64,000 bases of DNA, from NCBI GenBank assembly GCA_037367405.1, contig JAZKJV010009328.1, positions 616,001 to 680,000 of the forward strand, written 5' to 3'. The number at the start of each line of letters is the position of its first letter. Within the stretch, counting starts at the first letter, position 1. Below the pieces are notes generated by a model. That model had not been told where the DNA came from, did no database searches, and worked only from the letters and a program-made list of their open reading frames with translations. The stretch comes from Ottelia alismoides. Lineage: Eukaryota; Streptophyta; Magnoliopsida; Alismatales; Hydrocharitaceae. Below, piece by piece: positions 43,126 to 54,473 of the stretch. The position numbers were made by a program, and so were the translations under genes.

Positions 43126-45667
43126 AGTCACCATGAAGTGACTCTTCTCCCAAGAAAGAACCAAACGGACCTCAATACATCGCTGGAGTACACGGTCTAG
43201 GCAGTCAAGACAGGAGTCGAATCCATCGCCGTAAACCGAGAAATCATCCATGAAGACCTCTAAGCACTCCCCTACCATGTCCGAAAAGATCGACAGCATG
43301 CATCTTTGAAAAGTCGCAGGGGCGTTGCATAGACCAAATGGCATGCGTCGGAAGGCGTATGTGCCGAAGGGACAGGTAAAGTTTGTCTTCTCCTGATCCT
43401 CAGGAGCGATGGCCACCTGGTTGTAGCCCGAGTACCCATCCATAAAACAATAATGGCTCTTCCCTGTCAGTCTCTCAATAATCTGATCAATAAAGGGTAG
43501 GGGGAAATGATCCTTCTTGGTGGCCTGGTTGAGTCTCCTGTAGTCAACACAAACCCGCCAAGAAGTGGGTACTCGTGTAGCACTCTCCTCTCCAGACTCG
43601 CTAATCACTGTAGTGATGCCCGTCTTCTTGGGCACCACATGCAAAGGGCTGACCCACTTGGAGTTGGAGATGGGATAGATAAAATCAGCGCTCCACCATT
43701 TCGAAATTTCTTTCATGACAACCTCTCTCAGATTTGGGTTCAGCCGCCGCTGAAACTCACGCGACGGCTTCGCCTCATCCTCGAGATAGATATGGTGGGA
43801 GCACAGAGCCGGACTAATCCCATGGAGATCTGCTACGCTCCATCCTATTGCCTTGCGGTTCTTTTCAAGAACCCCCATCAGACGGGATTCCTGCTCTCCA
43901 GTCAAATTGGCTGAGATAATGACTGGGTACATCTCATGCTCACCCGCAAGGAATCTATACTTCAGCGACGAAGGAAGCGGCTTCAGCTTTGGACAACTGG
44001 GTGCTGGTAAATCTGGCTTCGAAAGAAGACGCGTGTATGCTGCCAAATCTTTCCGGGAGATTGAAAGTGTACTCTCGCAAACTGGATCGGGAGAAGGCTG
44101 CTCAACTGAACTGTCTCTGATCTGCTCGGCATCTACCTCCTCCTCAACTGTAGGCTCAGTGGAAATCAGGTCTGGCATGTAATCATCACAATCTGCCCAC
44201 TCAGACTCTGACTCTGAGGGATCTGCATCAAACAAGGTGGCATCAGTACCACCATCATCACCAAAATCTGTGTCGCGGTCGAGAACCGGCTCTGCTGCCT
44301 CTGTAGTATCCTGAACCAGGAATGTGCTCTCCAAGCTCTCCTCTGCTGTCATCTCTGCATCAGCGGTGTCTGAAAATGAGAGGATGGCCTGTGCTGCTGG
44401 GTCTACCCAAACTGCCTCGTCATCTGTGATCACAAAGTCACAGTCCTGGTGGATGTCTAGCCCTGCATCTGTCAGCTGCTCTGTATCTGTGCTGGTCTCT
44501 GAGCATTCTCTGTCTCTGGCTCTACTGTCCTCGATCGTCTCTATTTGTACACTCTCGCCCTCGACGCGAAAGTATACCTTCCCGCTATCATGATCGGTCA
44601 CTGCCTTGGCTGTGGCCAAGAACGGGCGACCTAAAATGATGGGGGTATCGGTCACTGAATCAGGGATCTCCATGTCCAACACTACGAAGTCCACGGGGAA
44701 TTGCAGACCCTGAATAGTGACGACAACGTCTCGTAACAACCCCTTCGGCCTCTTGACAGATCTATCAGCAAATCGAAGGACTATCCTGCTCTGTCGAAGA
44801 GTGCCCAACTCGAAGCGGTCGAGAAGGGCTGCCGGAAGGAGGTTGATCGACGATCCGCTATCCAATAGAGTACGGTCAAACCTCTGCTCTCTAATGTGAC
44901 ATCTGACATAAGGGGCTCCTGAATCTGGCCTCTTGGCCGGCAGACGGTTCTGGATCGCGAAACACGTGGCTTTCGTCAGCTCATGTATCTCTGAATGGTG
45001 GTTCCTCCTCCTCCTCCTCCTCCTGAATGTAGTCATGTCTCTCAACGATCGCTGAAGAAGGGGGATGTGCTGCAAAGCCTCCTGAAGGGTCAGCTGTATG
45101 TGAAATCTGTCAATCATGCTCTGGCTGAACTCCTCCTGCTCTCTCTTTTTTTGATCTTTTTCTCTTTTCTTCCCCTTCCCCATCTGAAGGGCTCTAGGAA
45201 AGGGGATCACAGGGTCCTTCTCAGATGAAGGACTAGAAAAGGGTCTAGGCGGTTCGACGACCGGATCCACACATACGTCATGCACCACACTGGGACCAGA
45301 AGAAAATAAACCCTTTTCTTTATTCACAGAACTGTTCAGAGATACAGGTGTAGAAGAAGGAAAAACAACAGGTCTCTCAGAAGTATGGGTGGCCTCAGTA
45401 CCACCATCGGCTGGCTCTGCTAGACGTCTCGCGGCCTCAGTATCGCGTGCTGGCTCGGCAACTCGGGTGGTGTCAGTACCACCTCCTCGAACTGGTGAAG
45501 TGGCGGCCTCAGCACCGCCTGGGGTATCAACATCCTTGGTGGCATCAGTACCACCATCATCATCATGTGCGGCCTCAGTACCGCTCTCCTCCTCCTCATC
45601 TGGCGCTCTAGGTGTATCCTCATGCTGTCGCTCAGACGAGGCACCGCCTGCTGGTGCTCTAGCGCTC

Positions 45668-45746
45668 CTAAGTGTAACAAAATCAGCATCAAAAAGATCT
45701 GAAGACATATCATCAAACGGATCATTAGGAGTGGAGTGTAAACTAC
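45668..45746 (-). other. Splice-like segment at gag/pol frame change (element A)
   Basis: The gag frame reads KRKPQQ up to 45747. Then GTAGTT begins (45746), and TTGTTACACTTAG ends at 45668, with CTGAT about 17 bases before the AG, as in plant introns. B has the same arrangement with a better donor (59203-59119, GTAAGT). Removal (79 nt) would place the ribosome in the third frame and meet TAG at the third codon, so it would end Gag rather than join it to pol. Pol itself needs a -1 shift from gag. Confidence 0.35.
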
Positions 45747-45747
45747 C

Positions 45748-47927
45748 TGCTGAGGCTTCCGCTTCAGGCTGTTGGGATTCGACTCTATCTGGGCAGGGAT
45801 AGCGGCCTTCCCTCTCACGATGTCCCGCATCTCCTGGCGGAACTCGTCCATCTCCCGTCTGAAAGTAGCCTGTTGGTCCGTGAGGAGGCGGGCTATGTCG
45901 TCCAAGGCAGGGCTCTCGTATGGTGGACCATGAGAGCCCGACGGGTAGCCTCTCTGGTAATGAGGCTGCTGCTGCTGCTGAGAGGGGTATGTAGGAGGGT
46001 GTTGCTGCTGGTGTGGCTGGTGAGGCTGCTCTCGCCTCCAAGACTGTCCCTGCTAATAGGGACGAGGAACGAAGGAAGACTGCTGCTGTGACTGGTAAAC
46101 TGGGGGTTGCTGCTGCTGGTGATCCCTCTGCTGGCTGTACTGGCCTCCCTGGCCAGATGGCTGCTGCTGGGGCTGGGTACCTCCACTCCCCCACCTGAAT
46201 CCGGGATGGTCTCGTCAGATCCCAGGCTGAGGACGGTCATACCAAATCCCGTTGACATCCATCAACGGCTCTACATCGTACTGGGCTGGCGGGAGTACTG
46301 CCAGAGGCTGATCCGGCTGGTATACCACCATCTGCATGTCTGGAGATGGTGGTGACTGGTAGGAGGGCTGCTGCTACTGATACGGCTCCGTCTGTACAAG
46401 GTGAACCTGTCTAGGCTGCTGGTGTGAGCTGGAGCACTGGAACGAGCTGCTGCTGCCGCCGGTATCGCCTCGCGACTGAAGACGGGGCTGTGAAGCCGTC
46501 TGTGCCTCCTGGAGACACATGAGTTGGGTCTTCATGTCGCTCAGAGTCTGTGCCATCTGCTCCATCTGAGTGATGCCCTGGCACTGCTTCTTCTCGATCA
46601 GCTCCATCTGATCCAACTTCTCACTGATGATACCCATATCCGCAGCGGATGACTCTGCCTGTGCTGCTGCTACTGCGGATGAACTGGAAGGACCGGCGTC
46701 GACCCGTGCTATCCTCTGGTACTGCACGGGTCCTGGCTGCTGGGGTCTGCCCTGAGTGTACAACCTGGTCTGGGACATCATCATGTAGTTCTCGGCCATC
46801 TCCTCGTAGATGGCCCAGACCTGGTCGTGATGCTTGGCGAAGTAAGACCCGCCACAAGAAGCATTCACCAAGCCCTGGAGCTCTGGTGTCAGCCCGCTGA
46901 AGAAGCTCTGCACAAGGTTGGGCTTCGAAATATCATGGTGCGGGCATCAGTCAGTCAGCTCACGAAACCTCTCCCATGCCTCATGGAATTGCTCGTTGGG
47001 GAGCATGGAGAAGTTGCTGATGAGGGCTCTCGCTACGTTGGTCCGCCCGAGTGGATAGTACTTGTTCAAGTACTCGGTGCGGAGCTGCTCCCAGGTGTAA
47101 ACGAACTTCCCCAAGTGCTTCAGCCAGGTGGATGCTCTGTCGGCTAAGGAGAAGGGGAAGGCAATCATCCTGATAGTATCCTGGTCCACCTGACGATCGT
47201 GGACAGTACTGCATATCATCTCAAACTCCTGCAGGTGGAGATGAGGCTCCTCTGTGGCCAAACCGTGGAATCGGGGAAGAAGCTGCAAGGTGTTCGGGGG
47301 GAACTTGAAGTCCCCCACAATCGCTGGAAGTACCACTCCAGCGGTGTGTCAAGGTCGACCCGGGATTGTGGTTCTCCCACATCGATCTAAGTGGTGGTGG
47401 TGCTCCTCCTCCTGTTGTTGTTGCTGCTGCTGCGGCTGCTGCCGCGGCTGCGGCTGCTGCCGCGGCTGCGGCTGCTGCGGCAGCTGCCGCATCGTCGGGT
47501 CCTCCTCCTCCGGGTTGGCTCTCATCTGCTCAAACTCTCGCCTCATGTCCATCATGAAAGCTCCCTGATCCCTCAGCTGCTGCTGCACTGACTCGAGGGA
47601 GGCGATCAGGGTCGAGTTGATCGCACCCTGGTCCAGAACAAAGTGCTGCTCTCCACGTGGACCTCCGGGGTGATCACCAGAACTGCCGGCCATCGTCTTT
47701 GAAAAATCAAAATAACTGAACTCAGGTACCGATAAATCATCTGTCTGTCTCTCCTCTGGCACTGGTATATCTGAATCAGAAGAAGGGTGGTCGAGGGGGA
47801 ACAGGGCGGAGTCATACTCGGGTTCGGAGAGCAGGTCTGAGCTCCCACGAACCGACCTAGATGACTGGTCAGGAGTGTTGAAAAGCGGTGCAGCCAAAGG
47901 CTGCCTAAGAGACCTCCTGCCCATCAT
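45748..47927 (-). pseudogene. gag: Athila gag of element A
   Basis: Start chosen at ATGATGGG (47927), shared with B and C. An N-terminal region ends in a Gln-rich stretch coded by (CTG/CGG) repeats (about 47400-47490). A retrotransposon gag core follows, LLPRFHGLATEEPHLHLQEF to FHEAWERFRELTD, then CGGSYFAKHHDQVWAIYEEM. Next come a coiled-coil-like stretch (LDQMELIEKKQ to LSDMKTQLMCLQ), a Gln-rich low-complexity part, and FRREMDEFRQEMRDIVRGK near the end. No CCHC knuckle is seen. In-frame stops: TGA 47349-47351, TGA 46947-46949, TAG 46374-46376, TAG 46053-46055, and there may be more near 46220, so no full Gag can be made. Confidence 0.88.
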
Positions 47928-47956
47928 CGTGATCTGGCGAGTAAGGCGGATGAGAT

Positions 47957-48445
47957 CTGGAAAAACTATGATCAGCAACCAAACCCTCTGTTCACCAACG
48001 CTACACGAGCTGAAGACCGTAAAGGCTCGGTCAAATTATCTTGTCAAATTTTATTAGGTGAACAAACAATCTATCAGAGCGCTTACGTGACCTGTTGGGA
48101 TTCTCAATGCTACCCCAACCGACTGGCCCACACGGAAGAGTCGGTAGTCAGTCAGGAATAGCACCGAAGGGCTCTACCTAGTGGACGGGTCACTCTCTCG
48201 CACAAGCAAACCAAACAATGAGGGGGTTGCTCTCCCCAAGACAAATTTTTCAGTCAAGTGTCTTTTAGGGTCAATAGCTTAAACAGTCCCAATTTTATGG
48301 TTTTTCTTTTTAATATTTTTCAATAAAAACAAAGGCCTAACGAATTTTTCGGTTCTCCTGGTTATTAAGTCCAAAACAGGGGGGAGAAGACGAAAAAGCC
48401 GATGCGCGATAAATCAATGATGCATGCGGAGATAGAAATGCGTAC
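47957..48445 (-). other. Candidate leader intron (element A)
   Basis: Donor-like GTCAG|GTACGC and acceptor-like AGTTTTTCCAG|ATCTC bound 489 nt. The exon would resume 29 nt before the gag ATG. B has AAAG|GTATAC and GTGTTTCCAG|ATCTC at the matching places, 490 nt apart and again 29 nt before the ATG. Splicing is an inference from motif and spacing. Confidence 0.35.
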
Positions 48446-48909
48446 CTGACTCCAGCAGTCTACATGCAAGATGATCCGCGCATAAATGTAAAGACTGAAA
48501 AGAAACTACCTATATGGTGCAGCGGTGAAAACCGAGTCATAAACAGGCAATTTCTACTCGACAGAACTGTCTAGCTCAGTCACTCGCCCTCGATCCAAAG
48601 AGTCCGGTCTAGACCCACCCCTCCTCTTCTCGACAGGTCGAGTTCAGGAGTAGCGCTTGACGGGGCAGGTTCGCGGCGCGTAGGCTCTCAGGAAAGCGAC
48701 TAAGCTATTTTTATTAGTGAATTATTAGTAGGTCCAATTATCATTCTATAGGAACAGGCAAGCAATTAAGTGTGGGGATCCTACTAATTACGGCACGGTC
48801 AAGCAGAAAATCCTAAATCTAGGGGCTCGAGAAAAACTGTGGAAAACCGTAAAAGGTAGCTAAAAAGCTAAAACCGCGAAAAACCGCGAAAAATCTGAAC
48901 TAGTATAAA

Positions 48910-48948
48910 GGGTCCCCCGAGCACACCGGTGCTCGGCGAAACAGACCC
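48910..48948 (-). other. Leader hairpin with palindromic loop (element A)
   Basis: Outer arms GGGTC (48910-48914) and GACCC (48944-48948) enclose a hairpin with arms GAGCAC/GTGCTC around ACCG (48919-48934) and a conserved CGAAACA. C has a different inner stem (CTAGGTG/CACCTAG) beside the same GAAACAGACCC. B has the outer arms, but its inner stem is weak. It resembles retroviral dimerisation or packaging stems in position and form; function inferred. Confidence 0.4.
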
Positions 48949-49277
48949 CGGAAGTTCAAGTCTCTGAGTGTACCTGTATTATTACAATAACTCAAATGTG
49001 CGGAAAATAAATCCTAAACTAGAGTCCTCACTCAGCTCCTCTCTCGCTCTCTCCTGCAGCTCCGTGCAGAAAGGAGCTGCCTCCAAATCCTGCGGTTGCG
49101 CCGGCTCCTCGAAAGTCGCCTCCGCGGTCCTCAGGCCCTCGCAAGAAAAAAAGCAAGTGTCACAAACCAAATTATTATAAAAATGTCAGAAAAATATATA
49201 TATATGCAGAAAGCTATACAAAAAGTCGCGCAAAGAAAAGCCGCGGAAAAACTCAAAAATCGACTACTAAGCCGTGC

Positions 49278-49295
49278 TCCCCAGCAACGGCGCCA
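49278..49295 (-). promoter_or_regulatory. Primer binding site (tRNA-Asp type), element A
   Basis: The minus strand reads TGGCGCCGTTGCTGGGGA, matching the complement of the tRNA-Asp 3' end at 17 of 18 positions. It lies three bases after the LTR end. Confidence 0.93.
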
Positions 49296-51521
49296 TTCTG
49301 ATGGGCCGAAAAAAAAGGACCACCAAGACACGGGTGAAATAAAATAGATCAAGATTCGTTGCGACCCGGATCTCAGAAGTCAATCGGTCAATCAAGAAAA
49401 ATAAAGCAGACCACCAAAATCAGATGAAAGCAGAAAAACACGATAGCGGTCCTGGCTATTTTATTAACCTGGTATAGCGACCAGGGTCGAACACAAGGAG
49501 CACGGATTGGCCTTACGGCCTACGAAGTAGTCAATCAGAAGAAAAGAGAAGGTATTTTTGGTGGTTTTTAAGGGTTTTTATATTTTTTGGATTTTTAAGA
49601 ATTAAGAAAATAATAAAAACAAGAAAACAACACACTTCAACAATTTATTTAATGCACTAAAAATCAACCAAAAATTCTGACAAAAATATTTTTATGTGTT
49701 TTATATTTTTTAGTGTTTTTGGTGAATATTTGGGATTTTCTAATATTTATTTAATTTTGTAAAAATCAAACAGTGACTGAAACTGTAGCTACTGTCCAGC
49801 CGAGCTAAAAGGACCTAGATAAAATATCTAGAAGCCCAAATTAGCTGGGAGGTAATTTTCCTGTAAAGATAATACAACAAGGAAAATTTAGGCACCTAGA
49901 TTATTATTTTTGGATTTTTAATTTATTTATTATAATTTTTATAATATTTTTAGTGTTTTTCAATTTTTAGGTGTTTTAAGCAATGAAAAATAGCCAAAAT
50001 TGGCTAGAAAATCAAGCAAGCAAAGACTAACAGTAACTAATTTTTTTGTGGTTTTTAGAGGAGTTTTAATATTTTTTGTGATTTTTAAAGTTAGACAGTA
50101 ACGAAAATAGATGTTTTTGAATTTTTAAAAATATCAAATCAAAACAAAATTGTCCCCAAAAATTCCAGAAACTTTTACACTATGGCAGGAGCCATGTATC
50201 CAATTTTCATTGGATTTGGAGTAGTTTTGCTATTTTATTCAAAAATAAAGAGGGGGCACTGTGCACTGGGACCTATGTGCAAATACCCGAAGTTCTGGGG
50301 GGTATGGTGTAAATAACCCAGGTAAACACGTGCGTCGCACGTGCCTGAGGCATTCAGGGACCTAATTGTAAGGAAAATAAGTTCTGAGGGCTATTTGGTA
50401 ACAGGTACCAAAAGCCTAGGGGCTTATCTACAAATAACCCAAATATTAGCGCACATGCACAATTACTTCTACGCACAGGGGTATAAATGCAATATTCCAA
50501 AAACTTTCATTCAACTCATAACATCCAGAACTACAAGGTCATATAATGCAAATAACCCAAAAAGTCATGTGTCGATGCACGTGTCAGATCACATACAGGG
50601 GTATATCAGCAAATAAAACCAAGCGCAAGGGTCTCTATGCAAATATCCCAAAAACCAAACAACTATACTACGTAATTACAGGACTAAATACGAAACAAAA
50701 TAACATAGGGGGCCTAAGGGTAATTTACCCTTTATTAATGGAGCGGCTGGATGGATGCCACGTGGAGCATCTGAATGTGGCGAACGACGGGCGCTCCACA
50801 GCTGAGCTCCTCAGGCGAATCCGACGGCGGGGTTTTCGCCACGTGGGGGATCGAACGGTGTAGGGCGCAGGTGGATAACCCTCGTGCATCGGACGACTGG
50901 GATCAATCCTCCACGGATCTGACGATGGCTGCTGCTCTTGGAATGGACGGCCCAGATGGAAACTGGAGCGGGAGGATGATCGAATGGTCGGGGAGGATCT
51001 AGGAAGAACATTTGGCCGGCGAGTTTCGCCGGCCCAAGGCGCACGCTCCCGACTTCCCCTGTTGCTCGTGAAGATCGGAGAAGCTCCGCGATGACGTTCC
51101 GCAGCGGCTGGTAGTCTCCGATGACCCAGCCGAGCTCTGGAGAGCTCCGGCGAGGTCGGCGGAGATGAAACTCCTGGACCTGATGGTCCAAGCCCTCAGA
51201 TGGGCTTGGATGTACCTGCAAAAACAACCAGGAGACTCGCGGGTCGAGGGCAAACTGCCTCGACCCGGTTAGGCGGGGTGACGGTGATCGGAGGGTCGAG
51301 ATGGGCGAGCTCCGGCGAAGGTGGGGACGGTGGAGCTCGAACCCCAGCTCCTGTGCGAGCTGGGTTGGATGGAGATATGGAGAAGGTGCGCGGAAGGAAG
51401 GCGATGGCTATGGAGAAGCCCGATGATCGAATGGTGGTCGGACGTGGACGGAATCGACGGCGAACGGCGGAGCAGCGATTTGGGGGAAATGGAAAATCAA
51501 AGAAAAAGCAAATCCTACGGG

Positions 51522-51526
51522 GCTAT
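51522..51526. repeat. Target-site duplication of the solo LTR, left copy
   Basis: GCTAT before the insert, GCTAC after it (54007-54011). The uninterrupted 3' LTR of A reads GGGGCTACCTGGG here (37978-37990), so the left copy has one mutation. Confidence 0.88.
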
Positions 51527-53180
51527 TGTTGGAATTGCGAGCCCACGACGAGCCATTATGCAATAAATGTTATTGCAATTCACTCCTTAATCTGAAATGA
51601 AGAATACATAATTTGCATAATAGGTCCCTTAGTACAATTAGGGTTATGTACCATGGCCATCTTGATGATCATACAGCTGTTGATTCAACTATTGAATCAT
51701 AGAGGCTGGTGCTTGGATGAATATCTAAAGAGTTAGATTGAGGACTCATCAAGCACCGTCAAATGATTGTTAAGAAATGATCTCCAGCCTGAGTAGGAGA
51801 TGGCAATCCTTATCTCTAAAGCTGATGTCTGACCGACCTCTTGATGCAGGTCCTCTGCATAGGAATAGAGATTCGGAGGTGTCAGATTAGTTAGGTCAAA
51901 GAGTTGACTTAACGAGATCGAGATAACCAAAGTCCTATATCATATGCTGTCATGATATAGGCACGCATCCTCTGACCGGAGACAGATGTGTTGCTATATG
52001 TCTAAGTATGTACATTTGGCAGACCAATAGGTTGATGACCTAATCAAGGTCTATACACCGGCGCGCTGGTGTGCATATAAGGGCATATGAGTAATACGAT
52101 CTCTCAAAGGGATCATACAAGTTCAGTTACTGAACCGGAAGACATGAGCTCACTCATGAGATATTGGGAAGAATCAAATTCCGTGCGCACGGTCGTCTCG
52201 CTTTTGAAGCTTGACTGAATTTGTAGGTTTGATATATACTTTTGGAAGGTATATGATCAAGACCTAGGTATGATATATGCTTTTGGAAAGTATATGATCG
52301 ATACCGACTCCCAATGATCGAATGAGAAACTTACTGATAAAACCATGAAGTAGACAGTATAAAGTTGATCCAATACTTCGGGTTTAATCTGAGTCTTCCA
52401 GTATGCAGGATGTACAGGTATTGGAAATACCTGAGGGTGATGTGATCATAAACGATTGTATAACCATGACGCTTCCATTCCTAGGGAGTGATGAAATGGG
52501 TCTGGATTTTAGTGACTCCTCTCAGTAGAGAAGTAATCTGATCTTGGTCCAAGTGTTGGACATTGATCTGAATGTGATTCAGATGCAATAAGAAGATTAG
52601 ATTTATGGTCTTGATTTAATCAAGCATCTATAGGAGGCCCGCGATCTGGATTTGAGATATGATCTCAATATCCATGTCACTATACGTGGAACAATACAAT
52701 CGCCATGTCCTTATCTCCAAGTATCTGCGGAGAAAGCGCATTATCCTTGAAGGAGTTCATGGATAATTCTATTGTTGATTTATGTATCCGAGCATTGAGA
52801 AAATGGATAATTGAATGTGATTTAATTATCATGGATATGAATAATGTGGATAGCAATATCCATATTAGTCATATATATTATAAATGTGATTTATAATATA
52901 TAAGAGAGAGCTATTTGTGATTTACATTTGTTAATTAAATGTTAATGTGAATTGGATTCACATTGGACATTGAATTGAAAATGTAATTTACATTTTGTTT
53001 TGGGTTGTGAATATGATTCACAAATTTCCAATGGCATGATTGCAATGTTCACAAAATAAATTGGATTTATTTTTGTTAAATAATTTGTAACAAATGTTGT
53101 TGCAAATATTGGAGAGAATCATGAGATAATGTAATCTCATGTAATAGGAAAAAGGAAGCTCCCTTCCTAATGAGGAGAGG

Positions 53181-53251
53181 GGACGGCCACAATTCCATAA
53201 GGAATGTGGTGGCCGTCCACCCTCCTTATGGAAGGAGGCTTGCCTCCTTCC
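53181..53251 (+). repeat. Two strong inverted repeats upstream of TATA box in solo LTR
   Basis: The first pairs GGACGGCCAC...TTCC with GGAA...GTGGTGGCCGTCC (53181-53218). The second is the perfect palindrome GGAAGGAGGCTTGCCTCCTTCC (53230-53251). They end about 180 bases before the TATA box. Confidence 0.7.
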
Positions 53252-53432
53252 CTATCTCTCCAATGGAGATTGATTTGATATAAAACAAATTATATTTAAT
53301 ATATTGATTTTATTAAATTAATTGTTGTTGTGTTTTTAGCAACAAATCATGACCATTGAAAGAAACACAAATTAATGTGGACCATTGGATTTGTGTTGAC
53401 ACATGGATAGAGATCCATGGATCCCAAAACCC

Positions 53433-53439
53433 TATAAAA
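53433..53439 (+). promoter_or_regulatory. TATA box of solo LTR
   Basis: TATAAAA in the context ACCCTATAAAAGGAGAGG, followed 50 bases on by a long CT-rich tract typical of plant 5' leaders. Transcription would run rightward. Confidence 0.6.
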
Positions 53440-54473
53440 GGAGAGGCACCACATTGCTCTTCTTAGCACATAAGTGAGACAACAAGTCTCTCTCTCTTTC
53501 TTTCTTTCTCTTTCTCTCCCTCTCATGGCCGTCCACCATGGATGCCCTAGAGAGGCTCTCCATCGCCGCGGCACCGTCGTTATGCTGCCCGATGTTTTGC
53601 TCGTGGAACTCCGTCTACTTCGGCATGCCTTGCTCGTGAAGAAGACGTCGGATCTCGTGTGTCGAGATCAGGAGATCCACCACTTGGATCATCAACATGG
53701 ATTGCGAGAAGCACGCGGTTCATCCCCGCGCTCGCAAGCGTCTCCTCCGACGGATCGGACTTGAGACAGGAGGTCTCTTCGTTTAGAGACTTGATCGCAA
53801 CCATGCTTCAAGAGGTAAACCTAATACTTGGTTGTGGTTTAGACGAAACGATCCGAGAAGTGTTCTTGGATCATGTGGTTTCGTCACATGAAAATTTTTT
53901 TAATTTCCGCTGCATAGAACAACTAGTGCGACTAGTCGTTCTTCGTCGTATTCGATGCGACGATCACGCTTCCGTGATGCTCTTGAGGATCTAACCATAT
54001 CCTTCAGCTACCTGGGTGGATGGTGAGACTAGGGTTGAGTTGGCGGTGCTCTGGGTCGTCGCCTCGAGTAGCGTCTCCCTCCGAGGCTCTAGCTCCGGCT
54101 CTGGTGGCGGAGCAAGGCGGCGATGCTCGCCGGATCGATGGTTTCGCCCTCCCTCCTCGCTGCGACACCACGGGGGACGAGCTGTCACTCTCGTCTCTGC
54201 AATGGAGCTCACTGGGGGGTGGAACAAATGGCCAAAGATGGGAATGGAGGTGGCGGAGCAAGGCTTAAGTATGCTGGAGGGTCCGGGAAGAAGGGCGCGG
54301 GTAGGGCAATGGAGCACTCGGATCTCGAGGCTAAAGATCGGGCGAGGTTCCCAGATCATTGGAGAGTGATTAGGACTCTGGGTTTAGGTGCGAAGTTGTC
54401 GGGTTTAGGCGCCAAAATAAGGGGAAGTCGGGTCGGGCGCATAATACCCGTGGGAGGTGGTCCTGGAGGGGGA

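Larger units (their letters stand above)
41098..45746 (-). pseudogene. pol: Athila pol polyprotein of element A (one stop in RT)
   Basis: Two same-frame open stretches (46194-43123 and 43116-41098) are separated by one TAA at 43123-43125. B has CAA (Gln) there. Domains in order: a segment EFSQSMIDRFHIQLTLQEAL before the protease; retropepsin with LLDSGSSINLLP (about 44850); acidic linker rich in TDAT/EAAE-type repeats; RT with VDYRRLN, FMDGYSGYNQ and the active site FMDD (43244-43255); RNase H with TDASD, TEKEM and YTDHTA (42830-42590); integrase with HHCC zinc finger (HKLEAGGHH...CTDC, 42190-42050), DDE residues ([19 protein letters not shown]) and GPY C-terminal motif [10 protein letters not shown]. 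It ends APIHFA. The frame is open up to 46194, but homology to pol starts near 45746, where gag is in the +1-offset frame. All catalytic residues are present. Confidence 0.93.
47928..49277 (-). other. 5' leader of element A
   Basis: 1.35 kb between PBS and gag start without a conserved ORF. It contains a hairpin block (48910-48948) and a pair of splice-like sites: CAG|GTACGC (intron start 48445) and TTTTTCCAG (intron end 47957). The spacing of 489 nt is matched by 490 nt in B. ORFs at 48968-49352 are not shared with B. Confidence 0.6.
51527..54006 (+). mobile_element. 2480-bp solo LTR, probably Ty1/copia
   Basis: Begins TGTTGGAATTGC and ends ATATCCTTCA, bounded by a 5-bp target duplication. 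A TATA box (53433-53439) followed by a CT-rich tract lies about 1.9 kb into it, in plus orientation, as expected for a long U3. No gag or pol, PBS or second LTR is present. The TGTTGGAA start resembles Angela/Tork-type copia LTRs, but this assignment is tentative. ORFs inside (53474-53764 and 53659-53994, plus) lie downstream of the TATA box; nothing supports a product. Confidence 0.82.

Noticed and set aside
43507..46198. Numerous plus-strand ORFs of 60-183 codons over the pol and gag of A
   Set aside because: Antisense shadows of the coding frame; no independent motif or start context.
47366..47591. Plus-strand ORFs coding poly-Ala and poly-Leu
   Set aside because: They are shadows of the Gln-coding repeat in gag of element A.
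49278..49295. Possible tRNA-Asp gene fragment
   Set aside because: Only the 18-base complement of the tRNA 3' end is present. It is a primer binding site next to an LTR, and the same holds at 12312 and 62659.
53474..53994. Plus-strand ORFs downstream of the TATA box in the solo LTR
   Set aside because: They lie in the R/U5-like part of an LTR. No domain and no relation to a host gene is visible; leader or LTR sequence is the simpler explanation.
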